From Mucilaginibacter saanensis (GTDB taxonomy: Bacteria > Bacteroidota > Bacteroidia > Sphingobacteriales > Sphingobacteriaceae): a stretch of DNA of 64,000 nt. The stretch covers positions 1 through 64,000 of the forward strand of contig NZ_JACHBZ010000013.1 of assembly GCF_014200575.1 (NCBI RefSeq). The letters run 5' to 3'. The position numbers and the translations under genes are program-made. Positions 43,492-54,293 of this stretch are shown in pieces; the stretch's first letter is position 1; the number at the start of each line of letters is the position of its first letter. The notes under the pieces were generated by a model. The model was not told the origin of the DNA. It ran no database searches and saw only the letters and a program-made list of their open reading frames with translations.

Positions 43492-45378
43492 ATGGCAGAG
43501 CAAAGCAGTACCCAGAAAAAAAATGTCCGCAAATGGCCCATCATTATTTTGGCTGTTATTTTAATAATTGCAGGCACTGCCTATTATTTTTACAAGAGGT
43601 ACATTGCCGAGGACCGCTGGAAACCCTTATTGCAGCAAGAGTTAAAAACCCTGGTTTTAAACGCAACGGACAGCTTATACCATATTGACTACGCCAATTT
43701 TGACCTTAACGTAGCATCTGGCGATGCCACGCTTACTAATTTCAAACTTATACCCGATACCAATATTTACAACAAACTGGTTGCCCTCAAAAAAGCACCG
43801 GATAATTTATTTACGCTCGATGTAAAAAAACTTTCCATAACCGGGCTGCAGGCATTAAAAGCTTATCAGGAAAAAATCCTGAACATTAAAAATATATCTA
43901 TTGAAAAGCCAAACCTTACTATCGTCAATAAACGGTACGATTTTAACGATACGGTAAAGGTAGGCAAGCCAAAAAGCCCTTATGAGCTTATTAAAAAAAC
44001 ATTTAAACAGCTGCATATTGATTCCATTTCGTTACGGGACGTTAGCCTTAATTATGTAAATAAAAGCAACCCGGTAACTAAACAAACAGCCATAAAAAAC
44101 CTGGACATCAGCATAGCCGACATTGCAATTGATTCCCTGGCACATCAGGATCCCAGCCGTTTTTATTATACAAAGGGCGTTGAGGTGATGGTGCATAATT
44201 ACAAAATAGCCACACCCGATAGTTTGTACAATGCCGAGTTAAACCAGATCTCATTTTCGACCGTTAAAAGACAGATCATTTTAGACGGAGTTTCGTTTTT
44301 ACCAAGATACAGCAGGGCAGCCTTTTACCGTAAAACCGGTGAACCCGGCGATATATTTACCATGAAATTTAAACAGATCGCCATTAATGATATTGACCTG
44401 CAACGCTTTCTACGCGATCAGAAACTGTATGCCGGTACATTAGACCTGAACAAAGCCAATGTGGAGATTTATAGTAATAACCGTTATAAAGGTCCTAAAT
44501 CAATAAAAATTGGTAAGGACCCTCACCAAGCCCTCCAAAAAGTAGCCTTGGATATGAAGTTAAGCCGGCTCAATATCAGAAACACGCAGATCACTTATCT
44601 GGAGGCCGATGAAACATCTGAACAAACCGGCATCATCTTGTTTAAGAACACCAATGGTTATATACTCAATGTTACCAATGATGCTGATGCAAAAAAACTA
44701 AACCCGTTTATGACAGCCCACATCAGCACCGGTTTTATGGGTGCCGCAGATTTAAAGGTGAACTTTAAGTTTAATCTGACGGCTGCGGATGGCGCATTTA
44801 ATTATTCAGGCAGCTTAGGGAAATTTGACGGCCGTATACTTGATAAGCTGGTGAAACCGTTAGCATTGGTACATGTAGAATCGGCCGATGTTGAAAGGCT
44901 TACATTTAATGTAAATGCCAGCAATTATTATGGCAAAGGGCACCTTGAATTCTATTATAAGAACCTGAAAATACAGCTTCTGAAAAAAAAAGAGGGTAAA
45001 GCCGGGTTACAAAAACAGGGTTTAATATCAATGCTTGCGAATGACCTGGTAATTGAGGATAACAATCCCGATAAAAAAGGAGTTTTCAGGCCTGGACCAA
45101 TTAACCTGCCGCGCGATCCAAAAGTTTCTTTCTTTAGCTTTTTATACAAAGGCCTGCTTGACGGCTTAAAGCCAAGTGTTGGCTTTGATAAAAAAACAGA
45201 AAACAAAGTTAATAATGCCGTAACAAAAGTGGGGAATTTACTGGATAAGTTTAGTAAATTCAAGGCCGACCGCAAGCAGAAAAGAGAGGAACGCAAAAAA
45301 GAGAAAGAGGCAAAAAAAGCGGCAAAAGAGCAGGAACAAAAAGACAATACATCATCACAAGAACAAAAGGGAAACTGA
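43492..45378 (+). CDS. AsmA-like inner-membrane-anchored protein, copy 1
   Basis: 628 aa. One N-terminal membrane helix (about 15-33, WPIIILAVILIIAG) and a large periplasmic beta-rich body, consistent with AsmA/DUF748-like envelope proteins. VDGxx-like repeats are not obvious. Near residue 545 is the motif FFSFLYKGLLDGLKPSVGF, then a tail of Lys, Arg and Glu (KQKREERKKEKEAKKAAKE). The next gene is a clear paralogue: same length, same end motif (FFKTIWKTLLEGIKPCVGL) and same charged tail. Seven nt separate them. Function by analogy: lipid transport or outer-membrane control; unproven. Confidence 0.6.
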   Translation: MAEQSSTQKKNVRKWPIIILAVILIIAGTAYYFYKRYIAEDRWKPLLQQELKTLVLNATDSLYHIDYANFDLNVASGDATLTNFKLIPDTNIYNKLVALKKAPDNLFTLDVKKLSITGLQALKAYQEKILNIKNISIEKPNLTIVNKRYDFNDTVKVGKPKSPYELIKKTFKQLHIDSISLRDVSLNYVNKSNPVTKQTAIKNLDISIADIAIDSLAHQDPSRFYYTKGVEVMVHNYKIATPDSLYNAELNQISFSTVKRQIILDGVSFLPRYSRAAFYRKTGEPGDIFTMKFKQIAINDIDLQRFLRDQKLYAGTLDLNKANVEIYSNNRYKGPKSIKIGKDPHQALQKVALDMKLSRLNIRNTQITYLEADETSEQTGIILFKNTNGYILNVTNDADAKKLNPFMTAHISTGFMGAADLKVNFKFNLTAADGAFNYSGSLGKFDGRILDKLVKPLALVHVESADVERLTFNVNASNYYGKGHLEFYYKNLKIQLLKKKEGKAGLQKQGLISMLANDLVIEDNNPDKKGVFRPGPINLPRDPKVSFFSFLYKGLLDGLKPSVGFDKKTENKVNNAVTKVGNLLDKFSKFKADRKQKREERKKEKEAKKAAKEQEQKDNTSSQEQKGN

Positions 45379-45385
45379 TAACTAG

Positions 45386-47188
45386 ATGAAGCTTACATTT
45401 TTAAAGCACAGGTGGCAAAAAATAACATTCAAGTTTGTATTAATACCTGTAGCGGTAATTTTATTGCTGTCATTTATTGTTAATGTATACTGGTCGCCAA
45501 TTTTGGCTAATAAGGTGCGCGATGTTGTTTTAACCAGCAGCGACAGCTTGTATAAAGTTGATTTTTCTGATGCTGAATTACATATACTGCAGGGCAAAAT
45601 AGTAATATATAACATTACCTTAACTCCTGATACCGCTGTTTATAATCAAAAAAAGAAACAGCACCTGGCACCCAATAATTTGGTGGAGCTGCATGTAAAG
45701 CGGCTTATACTACTGCACGTGCATCCTTACAGTTTATATTTCAGGCATAAGCTTAACATAAGCCGTGTAATTTTGAATGAGCCGGAGGTAAAGATCAGCT
45801 ATCAGCTTAATCATACTAAAGACACTGTTGTAAAAGATCATCGTACGGCCTGGCAAAAAATCTCCAAAAGCCTGCACTCCATTCATGTTGGGCAGATATT
45901 TCTGAACGACGTCAAATTCAAATACCAGGATTACTCGGGAAACAAAGTAGCCATATCTGAACTTAAGGAAATGAACCTGAATGCCACCGACCTGTTAATT
46001 GATTCGGCAACACAAACAGACAGATCACGCCTGCTTTATTGTAAGGATATAGTAACTGAGTTGAATAATTATACCGGCCGCACTACCAGCGGTCTGTATA
46101 CTTATAAAATAAAATATCTCAAACTCTCTACTTTAAAATCGCAGTTAAATGTTGTAGGGCTATCTGTTGATCCGGCTAAAACAAATATATTTTTTACCAA
46201 AAGCCAGCGCGACCGTTTTGGTTTAACCATTGATTCGTTACAGCTTAATAATTTTGATTTTCTGAGCTACCACAAATACCGCAGCCTAACAGCTTCCAGC
46301 CTGCTGTTAAATAAAGGGACCATTAGTGTGTTCAATAACCCTAATAAAGTAAGTAATAAAACAATTGATAGGATAGTTAGCTTTCCAAATGTGATGATAC
46401 ATAAAATTGGCACCGATCTTATCATTGACACCGTACACATACGCCACTTTAACATAGAATACTCCGAGTTCAATACAAAGTCAAATAAAACCGGCACTGT
46501 TACCTTTAATAATACCAGCGGACACCTGTACAACATAACAAGCAACAAAGCTGCCATTGCAAAAAACAATTTTACCAGCGCCCAGCTCAGTACGTATTTC
46601 ATGAACCGCGGCAGGCTTGATGTGCAGTTCAAATTTAATTTAACCGACAAGGATGCCGCCTTTACCTATAAAGGTGCTTTAGGCACCATGGCCCTGCCGG
46701 TTCTTAACCCGGCTATTATGCCCCTGGCTATGGTTAAGGCTACTTCGGGTACGGTTAAGCAGCTGAGTTTTGATATACAGGCAAACAGTAAGGTATTTAA
46801 AGGTAAAGTGGGCTTTTTATATAATGACCTTAAGGTAAATATATTTCAGGCTGATACTGCGAATGACCGGCTCAAGAAACGGTCATTAATATCCATTTTT
46901 GCTAACCTGTTTGTTATAAAACATAATAACCCCGATAACGCCGGCCAGGCACCACGATCTGCCGTGGTTGTTTATCCGCGTCCAAAGGATTCTCCTTTTT
47001 TTAAAACCATCTGGAAAACGCTGCTGGAGGGCATTAAACCATGCGTTGGCCTGGATGCCAAAACACAAAAGGCCACTAAAGATCGCATTGACCAGCACAA
47101 AAAAAACAAGCAGGATCACCAAACCAGAAAGGCCGAAAGAAAAAAACGAAAGGCAGACCGCCAGCGCGAAAAAGACAAGAAGAAATAA
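45386..47188 (+). CDS. AsmA-like inner-membrane-anchored protein, copy 2
   Basis: 600 aa, tandem paralogue of the preceding gene. N-terminal membrane helix at about 18-35 (FVLIPVAVILLLSFIVNV), then VRDVVLTSSDSLYKVDFSDA, which matches LKTLVLNATDSLYHIDYANF of copy 1. The shared C-terminal block has RSLISIFANLFVIKHNNPDN against GLISMLANDLVIEDNNPD. The tail is basic (RKAERKKRKADRQREK). The gene ends 36 nt before the convergent sprA end. Divergence between the copies is large, so the duplication is old. Confidence 0.6.
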   Translation: MKLTFLKHRWQKITFKFVLIPVAVILLLSFIVNVYWSPILANKVRDVVLTSSDSLYKVDFSDAELHILQGKIVIYNITLTPDTAVYNQKKKQHLAPNNLVELHVKRLILLHVHPYSLYFRHKLNISRVILNEPEVKISYQLNHTKDTVVKDHRTAWQKISKSLHSIHVGQIFLNDVKFKYQDYSGNKVAISELKEMNLNATDLLIDSATQTDRSRLLYCKDIVTELNNYTGRTTSGLYTYKIKYLKLSTLKSQLNVVGLSVDPAKTNIFFTKSQRDRFGLTIDSLQLNNFDFLSYHKYRSLTASSLLLNKGTISVFNNPNKVSNKTIDRIVSFPNVMIHKIGTDLIIDTVHIRHFNIEYSEFNTKSNKTGTVTFNNTSGHLYNITSNKAAIAKNNFTSAQLSTYFMNRGRLDVQFKFNLTDKDAAFTYKGALGTMALPVLNPAIMPLAMVKATSGTVKQLSFDIQANSKVFKGKVGFLYNDLKVNIFQADTANDRLKKRSLISIFANLFVIKHNNPDNAGQAPRSAVVVYPRPKDSPFFKTIWKTLLEGIKPCVGLDAKTQKATKDRIDQHKKNKQDHQTRKAERKKRKADRQREKDKKK

Positions 47189-47224
47189 TATCCGGTCAGT
47201 TATCCCCCTTTTACCCTTTCTATT

Positions 47225-50200
47225 TTATTGCAGCAGTAGTTTCAGGTTGATCCCGAAATTGGTATAAGCCGTATTAAAAGTTTGGGAAGTATAAGGGCGC
47301 GTAATGTTTGAATCATAAAACAGGTTCAGGTTAAAACGCTGGTTAATTACATAATCAATTGATGGGCGCATAGTGATGTTTTGCGCGCCTGATGATACTT
47401 CGGCCTCCTGTACATCGGCGCGGTATATCAAGGTTTTGTTATCACGTAATGAAAAATCGAGCTTAAAGTTTACATCGTTATCCTTGCCGCCGCCATTAAA
47501 CCAGCCAAAAGGAAAATGGAAGTTTTTAGTGTGATACCCAAAGCCAAATACAATTATCCTTTCGTTTTCTTGGGCCAGCTGGCTGTTTAGCAAACTCAGG
47601 CTTAATGAACGGGTTTGGCGATATTCAATATTGGTGGTCATGCTGTTCTTGAACCTCATGCTGGCGCCTAACAGCGGCACAAACTGTTCAAAAATTGTCA
47701 CCTGCGAAAACTGGTACAAGGGCAAAAAGTCATTATTCTGATCCCTCACACTGGAAGCACCATGAGCCTCCTGATATTGCAGCAACGAGGTAAATCCGCT
47801 TACGTTATAAGACGACCGGTAGCCGTGGCTCAGATCAAAAGAATCAAAAATATCCTGGAAGAACGGCAGTTTGCTTAACCCATTATAAGTAATTTGCCAG
47901 TTGGGTATGGGGATAACCGGAAACTGAGTAAGGTTACTCCGTGAAGCATTTTTACCCGTATAGGCGGCTAAAAATGCAGGTACCAGTACGTTTTGCGAGT
48001 TTGACCCGTAACCATCCCTGAACCCTGCACTATCTATGGCATGTGTTGAATTAGGGTTTTGTGCAGACAGCCTTTGCGATATCACGTTACGATCCTTCAA
48101 TAGTTGCTGGTATACCGGCGAAGTATTATCAACACCCGTTGTTTTTTTAAATGCAGTAGCAATGGTTAAAAAAGATATGCTGTAATTACCCGTAGTTACT
48201 GGGCTTAAAGTTTCGATGCTGTTGGTTGATGCCAGGTACTTAAAATTTGCCTGGTAGTTATGATCCTGTGTTTTAAAGGCAATAAGTTCAATGCGCAGGC
48301 CGGTAATGGGCTCCAGTATTCCTCTGAAATGCATATCCTCATTGAGGGTGGTTACGTACAGTTGGTTCTGCAGGGTATCTTTGGTTATCCAGCCGTTGGC
48401 AACCGCTTTAGCACGAATATCAGTTTGGCTACCCAATAAAAATCCTAAACCCGGAGCATTATAATCGGCATTAGACCCAAAAAAGCCCGACTGTGGCAAG
48501 TACCCCGGTAAAAATGTACCTTGGGTACGGGTGTAGGTAGCGCTTAGATTTTTAACACTGGTTAGCAGGCCAAGTAAAAACTTACCGGGGCTGTTTTTAG
48601 TATTAGGATTGTTGGCCTTGCGTATAAACGGAAACTTATTGTAAAGCGCAATCAGGTTAAATGTTGGGTTTACCTGTATAGCGCGGGAGTTTTGGATACT
48701 GTTACCCACATCATACGATGGGTCATTAATGGCGAATAAGGGTTGTGTTTGCCAGTTAAAGTGGGTACTATACCGGGTAACTACCGCTGCCCAGTCCATA
48801 CCCGGTATTTTATTAAGAGGCACATTGTAATTCAGGTTAATGGTGTGGTTATAGTTGGTGGTACGGCCCAGCCTTTTCAAGTTGTCCCACAAAGTATCGC
48901 GCTTTAGGCCATTGATACGGCCGGCGGGTTCATCAACCACACCCAAGTTGGTTGCATCAATATCCAGCTGTAATGATTTGGTAAGGTTCCAGCCGATACC
49001 ATAAACGCGGGTGATATTAAAATACTTATTAAAGGTGGTGGTGGGTATGGGTATAAAATTATTAGGATCGTTATCCCTCAACGTATTCTCTGAGTAAAAA
49101 CGGTTAAAATTAATGCTAAAGTTAAGTCGCGATGGTAATATGCTGAAATTAATATCCCTGAACAGGGCAAGCATATTGCTTTTAATGATCTTGGCAAACG
49201 GACTATAGTATTTAGGCTGATTTGTGTAGTTATAGGCCAATGTCAGGTTATAGGTTTTTTCCAGGTCACTTTGCGTTGTAAAATCATGATGGGTATATTC
49301 CGTATAGGCGTATGATGCGTTCCAGTTTTCAACATCCCATATATGGTTTAAGGCATTGGGGTTAGTCTTGGCCTTATGTACGTTGGTAAAATTATAACTT
49401 TTGCGCACGGTATAATCAACAGCGGCATTCCTTATGGAATCTCGTTCCTGGCTGCTGGTTGCAGCGGCAAGCGATTGCTTTAACTCCACATCGGGCGAAC
49501 CTGGGTCATATTGCGGCATACTACGCTGTGCCGATACATTAATATAGGCCGGTATATGAATCCCGCTTTTATCAGAGAAAAACTTACCAAGCTCCACATT
49601 GGCCGATACATCATAGGTTTGGTCGTCGCTCCTGCTCCGGTCGTTTAAGCGGGAATCAAGTGTACCAAAACCTACCGTGGTTTTTGAACCGGTTACTGTT
49701 ACATCGGCAAAGTCGGCAAGTTTGGCGTCTAACCTGGCTGTTGCAGCCCAGCCACCGCGCTGGTCAAAATCGGTTAGGCGCAGCTCATCAAACCAAACGG
49801 TACCGGTTTTATCCAAACCATCATCTGTAGTTGGTGATTGCGAATCCCCCTTATACGGGTTGCGTACGCCGAGCATAATGGTACGCAAACGGCTCAAGTC
49901 TGGCTGTCCCTTAATATATACTACATTATTCCCCTCCGCATATTTATATAAAGTGGTGTAGGCCACATTGGCGTGGTTACGCGCAAGTTTGGCACGGATA
50001 AGCAAATCAAGTTCCAGGTCGATGTCATTTACGCTGGGCCATATCGCATCCGGATCACGGGTGCCCGGCTGGGTAACTTTTAAAGGCACCTGGTACTCAT
50101 AATAGTTATCCTGATAATCAACACCCAAACGGATAAAGCCATAAAGGTCGTTGTCTTTTAACTGGTCACCTTCGGCATGCACAAACATTTGCAGGCGCTT

Positions 50201-53200
50201 GTAGGAGCGCAGATCGTTATAAAAGGTTTTAAATGCAGCCCTGGAATAACCATCCCGCAAACTTTTAACATCTAATGAAAGCGACTGTTCGTTTAACTTG
50301 GTATCGGTTTGCAGGTTGTTATAATTACGCTGGCGCTGTATACCCGGCGGCACCACGTAAGGTATTGGGGTGCGGTTACCGTTTTGCTCAATGTTTACGG
50401 CCTGTACATCAAGCGTTGAGTTATCAATAGGCGGGTTCTGTATAGCCGGATCAGCTATCACATTGATCGGGTTTCTTTCGGTATTAAAAGTACGCCACTC
50501 GCCGCGTACCAGTTGCAGGGTTGCAAAACGCAATACGGAAGTATCGGCAAAGTTGGTCATAAACATACGCATAAATCGTATGGCCTTAAAATCCTGAATA
50601 TTGCCCACCTGGCTCTGATAGTCATTTATAGGGATCCGAAACTGATACCAGTTAACCAATTGTGTTTGCCCGTTGGCCAGCTTTACAGAAGCCGTAACTT
50701 TGTCGCTGATGTTATTTTGCCCAACAATCATATCTCCGGGCCGTATAGATACTTTATACTGGAAGTAGGAATCTTCCTGACTCATGTTGTTATCATGATT
50801 AATATCCTCACCATCGGGCAGTGATGTGGCAGCCGAATTTTGTATACCCAGCTCTGCCTGTGATTGCTCGGCAGTTTTTGAGTTGCCATCGGTACCGTTG
50901 TATTTACTGTACCTGTCTAAAATTCCGGCGCGGGCGTCATCCAGCTGCTTACCCTGGTAATATTGATAATCATCAGACGATGGATCGGCCGCAAAATTGT
51001 TACCCGCTTGCGCATTTAACTGGCCCTTTATCTGTTGAACAGCAGGTGCAAATTTGACTTTCTCGTCATTGTCATTTAAACCATCTAAACCCACATCCTG
51101 TAATTTACGCGAATCGGGGTTATTGTCAAACGCATTAATTACGGGTTGCAACTTTGATACCCTGCCCCAGTTGGTTTCATCTACTTGTGACAGGTCACCG
51201 TTAATGGGCAAGGCGTTCTCCAAGCTTTTGCGGCCATCTTTTAATATATCTTCAGATATGCTACCCAGGTTAAAATACAGATCGCCACCAGCTGAGTTGG
51301 GTTTGTAAATAAAAGGGTCAAGTACCCAAAATTCAATATAGGCCACGTTTAATGATTCAAAATCATTGGTTTCCAGTTTCCTGAACATCCCCCCCCAGCG
51401 CGATTTTGGATTCTGCAACGTACCATCGCTGTTGATACCAGTGGTTGTATAGTTATAAGGCCCGCGCACAGTAGGATAAAAAGCCATGTTAAGCGTAGCC
51501 AAACTTAACTGCTGGCCGGTTGACGATTGCTTGTACGGGAATACCTCCTGCTCAAGCACCTGCCTTACATAATGGTTTGACAGCTCGGCACGCGAAATAG
51601 GTATAGTACCTACGTTGGTATAAAATATAGGATCGATGTTATAAAAGGCAAGGCGGGCACGGTTATATCCATAACTCAGATCATTAAACGTTCCCGACTC
51701 CGGGAACAATTGCGGTGTACCTGATATTTGCCAGCCATTGAAACTCTTCAGGTCAATGATGGACTGGCTGTTTTCAAAATCATCAAGATATGACGTTCCG
51801 TTTTTTGATCCTGCAAAATTGAGGGCACCAGGGCTACCGGGCAGCAGTTGTGCAAACTCACCGGAGAAATTAATGGACGACGGAACCTTGGTATGGATAA
51901 ACGGAATTTTATCAACCAAACGGGTGAGCAACCGCGATTCTGAGCTATAATTAGCATCAAAACCCCATATCGTATTTGATATCGATTCGTCGCCTGCAAC
52001 TTCATTCTGAGTAAGCGGTTGTTCGGTTAAGTGCATTACGGTAGCGCCCAAAGCCAGCTTATCGTTCACATGATAATCCAATCTTGAACCGTACAATGAT
52101 TTTTGCTGAACGCCAAACAACTCATTATTCTCCAGCTTAACGGTAATGGGTTGCCCTGACGACAGCAGCGCCTGGTTCAGGATACGGATACGACCCGCAT
52201 TATAATCAACTGTGTAATCATTACCCTCCTGCAGCTTTAATGAGCCTGCCGTTACATTTACAGAGCCCTGCGGTATATTCACTGCGTTAAGCTGATACTC
52301 CGAGCCCCCCGTTGAAGTGTAGGTACCCTTTATTAAATACCGGTTCAGGTTTGGAAAATACTGCTGCGCTATAGTTTTTGTTGAATCATACAAAGGCTGA
52401 TAAACATACCGCTTAGACAAATCAGACTCACCGGCGTTAAATTTCTTTGCCAGATCAGACCCAAAGGGCTCCAGCACCGGAAACGATATCCTGCCATTTT
52501 GCGAATCAATTGTAATGCCCTCTAAAAAGTCAAAATAACCATCGGGCTGTTTGTCGCTTTGCTGGTTAAGGTTATCCAAGCCGGTTATCTGCAGCCAAAG
52601 CTTACCCTTAGTGGCCTGCCCCTCCTCCATTACTGTTTTTTCGATACCTGATTTATCATCAAGCCGCGTTACTGTCAGTTTAAAATCAGTAGGACTTACC
52701 TGAAAAGCACCCAGTGAGTAGATGTTTTTCATCATCAGATCCCAGGATGGTAAATTGGTTTTCAGCAATTCGTTCTTCAGCAACTTTACAAACAATACGT
52801 TTGGCGTATTGGGGTTAACGGCTACATCGCTGCTAAATTCACCCACCTGGTATTGTACTCCATTGATGGTGTACTGGTAGGCAACTGCCAGCACCTCATC
52901 ATTATTTAACGGGTAATTAAGTGATATATAACCAAGCTGCGGGTGCAATGTAAACTCTTTGTCGGTAAGCTTACGGGCATAGGTAAGCTTGGAGTAGTTG
53001 TCAGTACTGCCCGTACTTTGAAAATAACTGGCTACCGAGTTGGAGTTGGTAGAACGGGTATCAGATGGTAAATTATTCAGCAACGAGTTTGATTGCTGCG
53101 CAAACCCCTGCCCTTTAAAACCCGCCGGCAAACCGCTAAAACCCGGACCGCCTTGTATCTTGGTTTTATTATATGGGTTATTTTCGCCCAGGTCAAGAAA

Positions 53201-54268
53201 AGCAAGTATATCCCTGGAATCGGTAGTTACGTTTGTACGGTTGGTTGTCCATACCTCAATTTTGGTAATGTTTATATTGGAACTGATGATGGGGATATTG
53301 GCCAGTGCCTTGTTATAATTATTACGGAAGTATTGCGATAAAAAGAAGTGCTTGTTGGCCTCATAGTCTGCCGGGGTAAGCCTGAATTCTCCCTGCTGCG
53401 AGCCGTTGGTTATAGTAATGGTTTTTGACTGCGACCGCTGCTGCGATAAAATACTGGTTACATCAAGCCTGCCGAATTTCAATTTTGTTTTTATACCGAA
53501 AAGCGCCTGGCTACCGGTTATCAGCGTGGTATTTAAGGGCATGCTTACCGTACCGGCCTCCACCTTTTGAATAATTTCATCGGGCGATCCGGTATAATCA
53601 AGCTTTATCTGGTTTTCAAACTGAAACTGGGCGTCGGTATTATAATTGGTGGTTATTTTTAGCTTATCGCCAATATTTCCGGTTACGTTAAGCTGTATCT
53701 TTTGGTCAAAATTAAAATTGAACTGGCTGCGTTGCCTGGTATTAAATAATGGGTTTTGGTTTTGGTTTACCTGCCCGGCCAGTATCATTTCTGCCGATCC
53801 TTGCGGTCTGATATCAATTGTTTGTCCGCCAAATATCTGGTCAAAAGTGCGGCTCCGCACTTTTATAGATGGTATAAAACCAGGTTGTTGCGAATCATAA
53901 GCATAATTATCTGCCAGTTGCTGATAATATGTACGCTGGTTATTTTTTTCCTTTAGTTTTAAATACTGGGCAAAGGTAAGGTACTGCGGCGGCCGGTATA
54001 ATAAGTTACCTACACGCTCATACAATATATAACGGTTTGTTGCAGCATCATACTCAATGGTACGTACCAGATTAGGCGGGTCCGGATCAAAAATACCCTC
54101 CCTGATCCTAACGCTTTTAGGTTCGGTTAAGTTAACGGTGGCGCCTGCTTGTGTCGTATCCCTTTTACCACCCGGAACGCGTTGTTGTGCATACACACCA
54201 CCCAGCCCGCCAAATGCCAAAATAAACAACACACTTATAATAATATTATAAGTAAATATTCTTATCAA
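47225..54268 (-). CDS. sprA: Type IX secretion/gliding motility translocon protein SprA
   Basis: 2347-aa outer-membrane protein, the giant beta-barrel exit pore of the type IX secretion system in Bacteroidota. A signal peptide (NIIISVLFILAFGGLGGVYAQ) starts the protein. Family features include TYQYLTFAQYL-like repeats near the N-terminus (RPPQYLTFAQYLKLKEKN), QGSAEMILAGQVNQNQNP, GSKNGTSYLDDFENSQS mid-protein and barrel-like repeats to the end (FNLNLFYDSNITRP). Length is typical. Start: no in-frame ATG is available because a TGA lies just upstream, so TTG at 54268 is used. ruvA ends 25 nt upstream; ruvA-sprA linkage is common in the phylum. Confidence 0.93.
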   Translation of the reverse strand: MIRIFTYNIIISVLFILAFGGLGGVYAQQRVPGGKRDTTQAGATVNLTEPKSVRIREGIFDPDPPNLVRTIEYDAATNRYILYERVGNLLYRPPQYLTFAQYLKLKEKNNQRTYYQQLADNYAYDSQQPGFIPSIKVRSRTFDQIFGGQTIDIRPQGSAEMILAGQVNQNQNPLFNTRQRSQFNFNFDQKIQLNVTGNIGDKLKITTNYNTDAQFQFENQIKLDYTGSPDEIIQKVEAGTVSMPLNTTLITGSQALFGIKTKLKFGRLDVTSILSQQRSQSKTITITNGSQQGEFRLTPADYEANKHFFLSQYFRNNYNKALANIPIISSNINITKIEVWTTNRTNVTTDSRDILAFLDLGENNPYNKTKIQGGPGFSGLPAGFKGQGFAQQSNSLLNNLPSDTRSTNSNSVASYFQSTGSTDNYSKLTYARKLTDKEFTLHPQLGYISLNYPLNNDEVLAVAYQYTINGVQYQVGEFSSDVAVNPNTPNVLFVKLLKNELLKTNLPSWDLMMKNIYSLGAFQVSPTDFKLTVTRLDDKSGIEKTVMEEGQATKGKLWLQITGLDNLNQQSDKQPDGYFDFLEGITIDSQNGRISFPVLEPFGSDLAKKFNAGESDLSKRYVYQPLYDSTKTIAQQYFPNLNRYLIKGTYTSTGGSEYQLNAVNIPQGSVNVTAGSLKLQEGNDYTVDYNAGRIRILNQALLSSGQPITVKLENNELFGVQQKSLYGSRLDYHVNDKLALGATVMHLTEQPLTQNEVAGDESISNTIWGFDANYSSESRLLTRLVDKIPFIHTKVPSSINFSGEFAQLLPGSPGALNFAGSKNGTSYLDDFENSQSIIDLKSFNGWQISGTPQLFPESGTFNDLSYGYNRARLAFYNIDPIFYTNVGTIPISRAELSNHYVRQVLEQEVFPYKQSSTGQQLSLATLNMAFYPTVRGPYNYTTTGINSDGTLQNPKSRWGGMFRKLETNDFESLNVAYIEFWVLDPFIYKPNSAGGDLYFNLGSISEDILKDGRKSLENALPINGDLSQVDETNWGRVSKLQPVINAFDNNPDSRKLQDVGLDGLNDNDEKVKFAPAVQQIKGQLNAQAGNNFAADPSSDDYQYYQGKQLDDARAGILDRYSKYNGTDGNSKTAEQSQAELGIQNSAATSLPDGEDINHDNNMSQEDSYFQYKVSIRPGDMIVGQNNISDKVTASVKLANGQTQLVNWYQFRIPINDYQSQVGNIQDFKAIRFMRMFMTNFADTSVLRFATLQLVRGEWRTFNTERNPINVIADPAIQNPPIDNSTLDVQAVNIEQNGNRTPIPYVVPPGIQRQRNYNNLQTDTKLNEQSLSLDVKSLRDGYSRAAFKTFYNDLRSYKRLQMFVHAEGDQLKDNDLYGFIRLGVDYQDNYYEYQVPLKVTQPGTRDPDAIWPSVNDIDLELDLLIRAKLARNHANVAYTTLYKYAEGNNVVYIKGQPDLSRLRTIMLGVRNPYKGDSQSPTTDDGLDKTGTVWFDELRLTDFDQRGGWAATARLDAKLADFADVTVTGSKTTVGFGTLDSRLNDRSRSDDQTYDVSANVELGKFFSDKSGIHIPAYINVSAQRSMPQYDPGSPDVELKQSLAAATSSQERDSIRNAAVDYTVRKSYNFTNVHKAKTNPNALNHIWDVENWNASYAYTEYTHHDFTTQSDLEKTYNLTLAYNYTNQPKYYSPFAKIIKSNMLALFRDINFSILPSRLNFSINFNRFYSENTLRDNDPNNFIPIPTTTFNKYFNITRVYGIGWNLTKSLQLDIDATNLGVVDEPAGRINGLKRDTLWDNLKRLGRTTNYNHTINLNYNVPLNKIPGMDWAAVVTRYSTHFNWQTQPLFAINDPSYDVGNSIQNSRAIQVNPTFNLIALYNKFPFIRKANNPNTKNSPGKFLLGLLTSVKNLSATYTRTQGTFLPGYLPQSGFFGSNADYNAPGLGFLLGSQTDIRAKAVANGWITKDTLQNQLYVTTLNEDMHFRGILEPITGLRIELIAFKTQDHNYQANFKYLASTNSIETLSPVTTGNYSISFLTIATAFKKTTGVDNTSPVYQQLLKDRNVISQRLSAQNPNSTHAIDSAGFRDGYGSNSQNVLVPAFLAAYTGKNASRSNLTQFPVIPIPNWQITYNGLSKLPFFQDIFDSFDLSHGYRSSYNVSGFTSLLQYQEAHGASSVRDQNNDFLPLYQFSQVTIFEQFVPLLGASMRFKNSMTTNIEYRQTRSLSLSLLNSQLAQENERIIVFGFGYHTKNFHFPFGWFNGGGKDNDVNFKLDFSLRDNKTLIYRADVQEAEVSSGAQNITMRPSIDYVINQRFNLNLFYDSNITRPYTSQTFNTAYTNFGINLKLLLQ

Positions 54269-54293
54269 AGGTCAAGTAGAAATTTATACGTAA

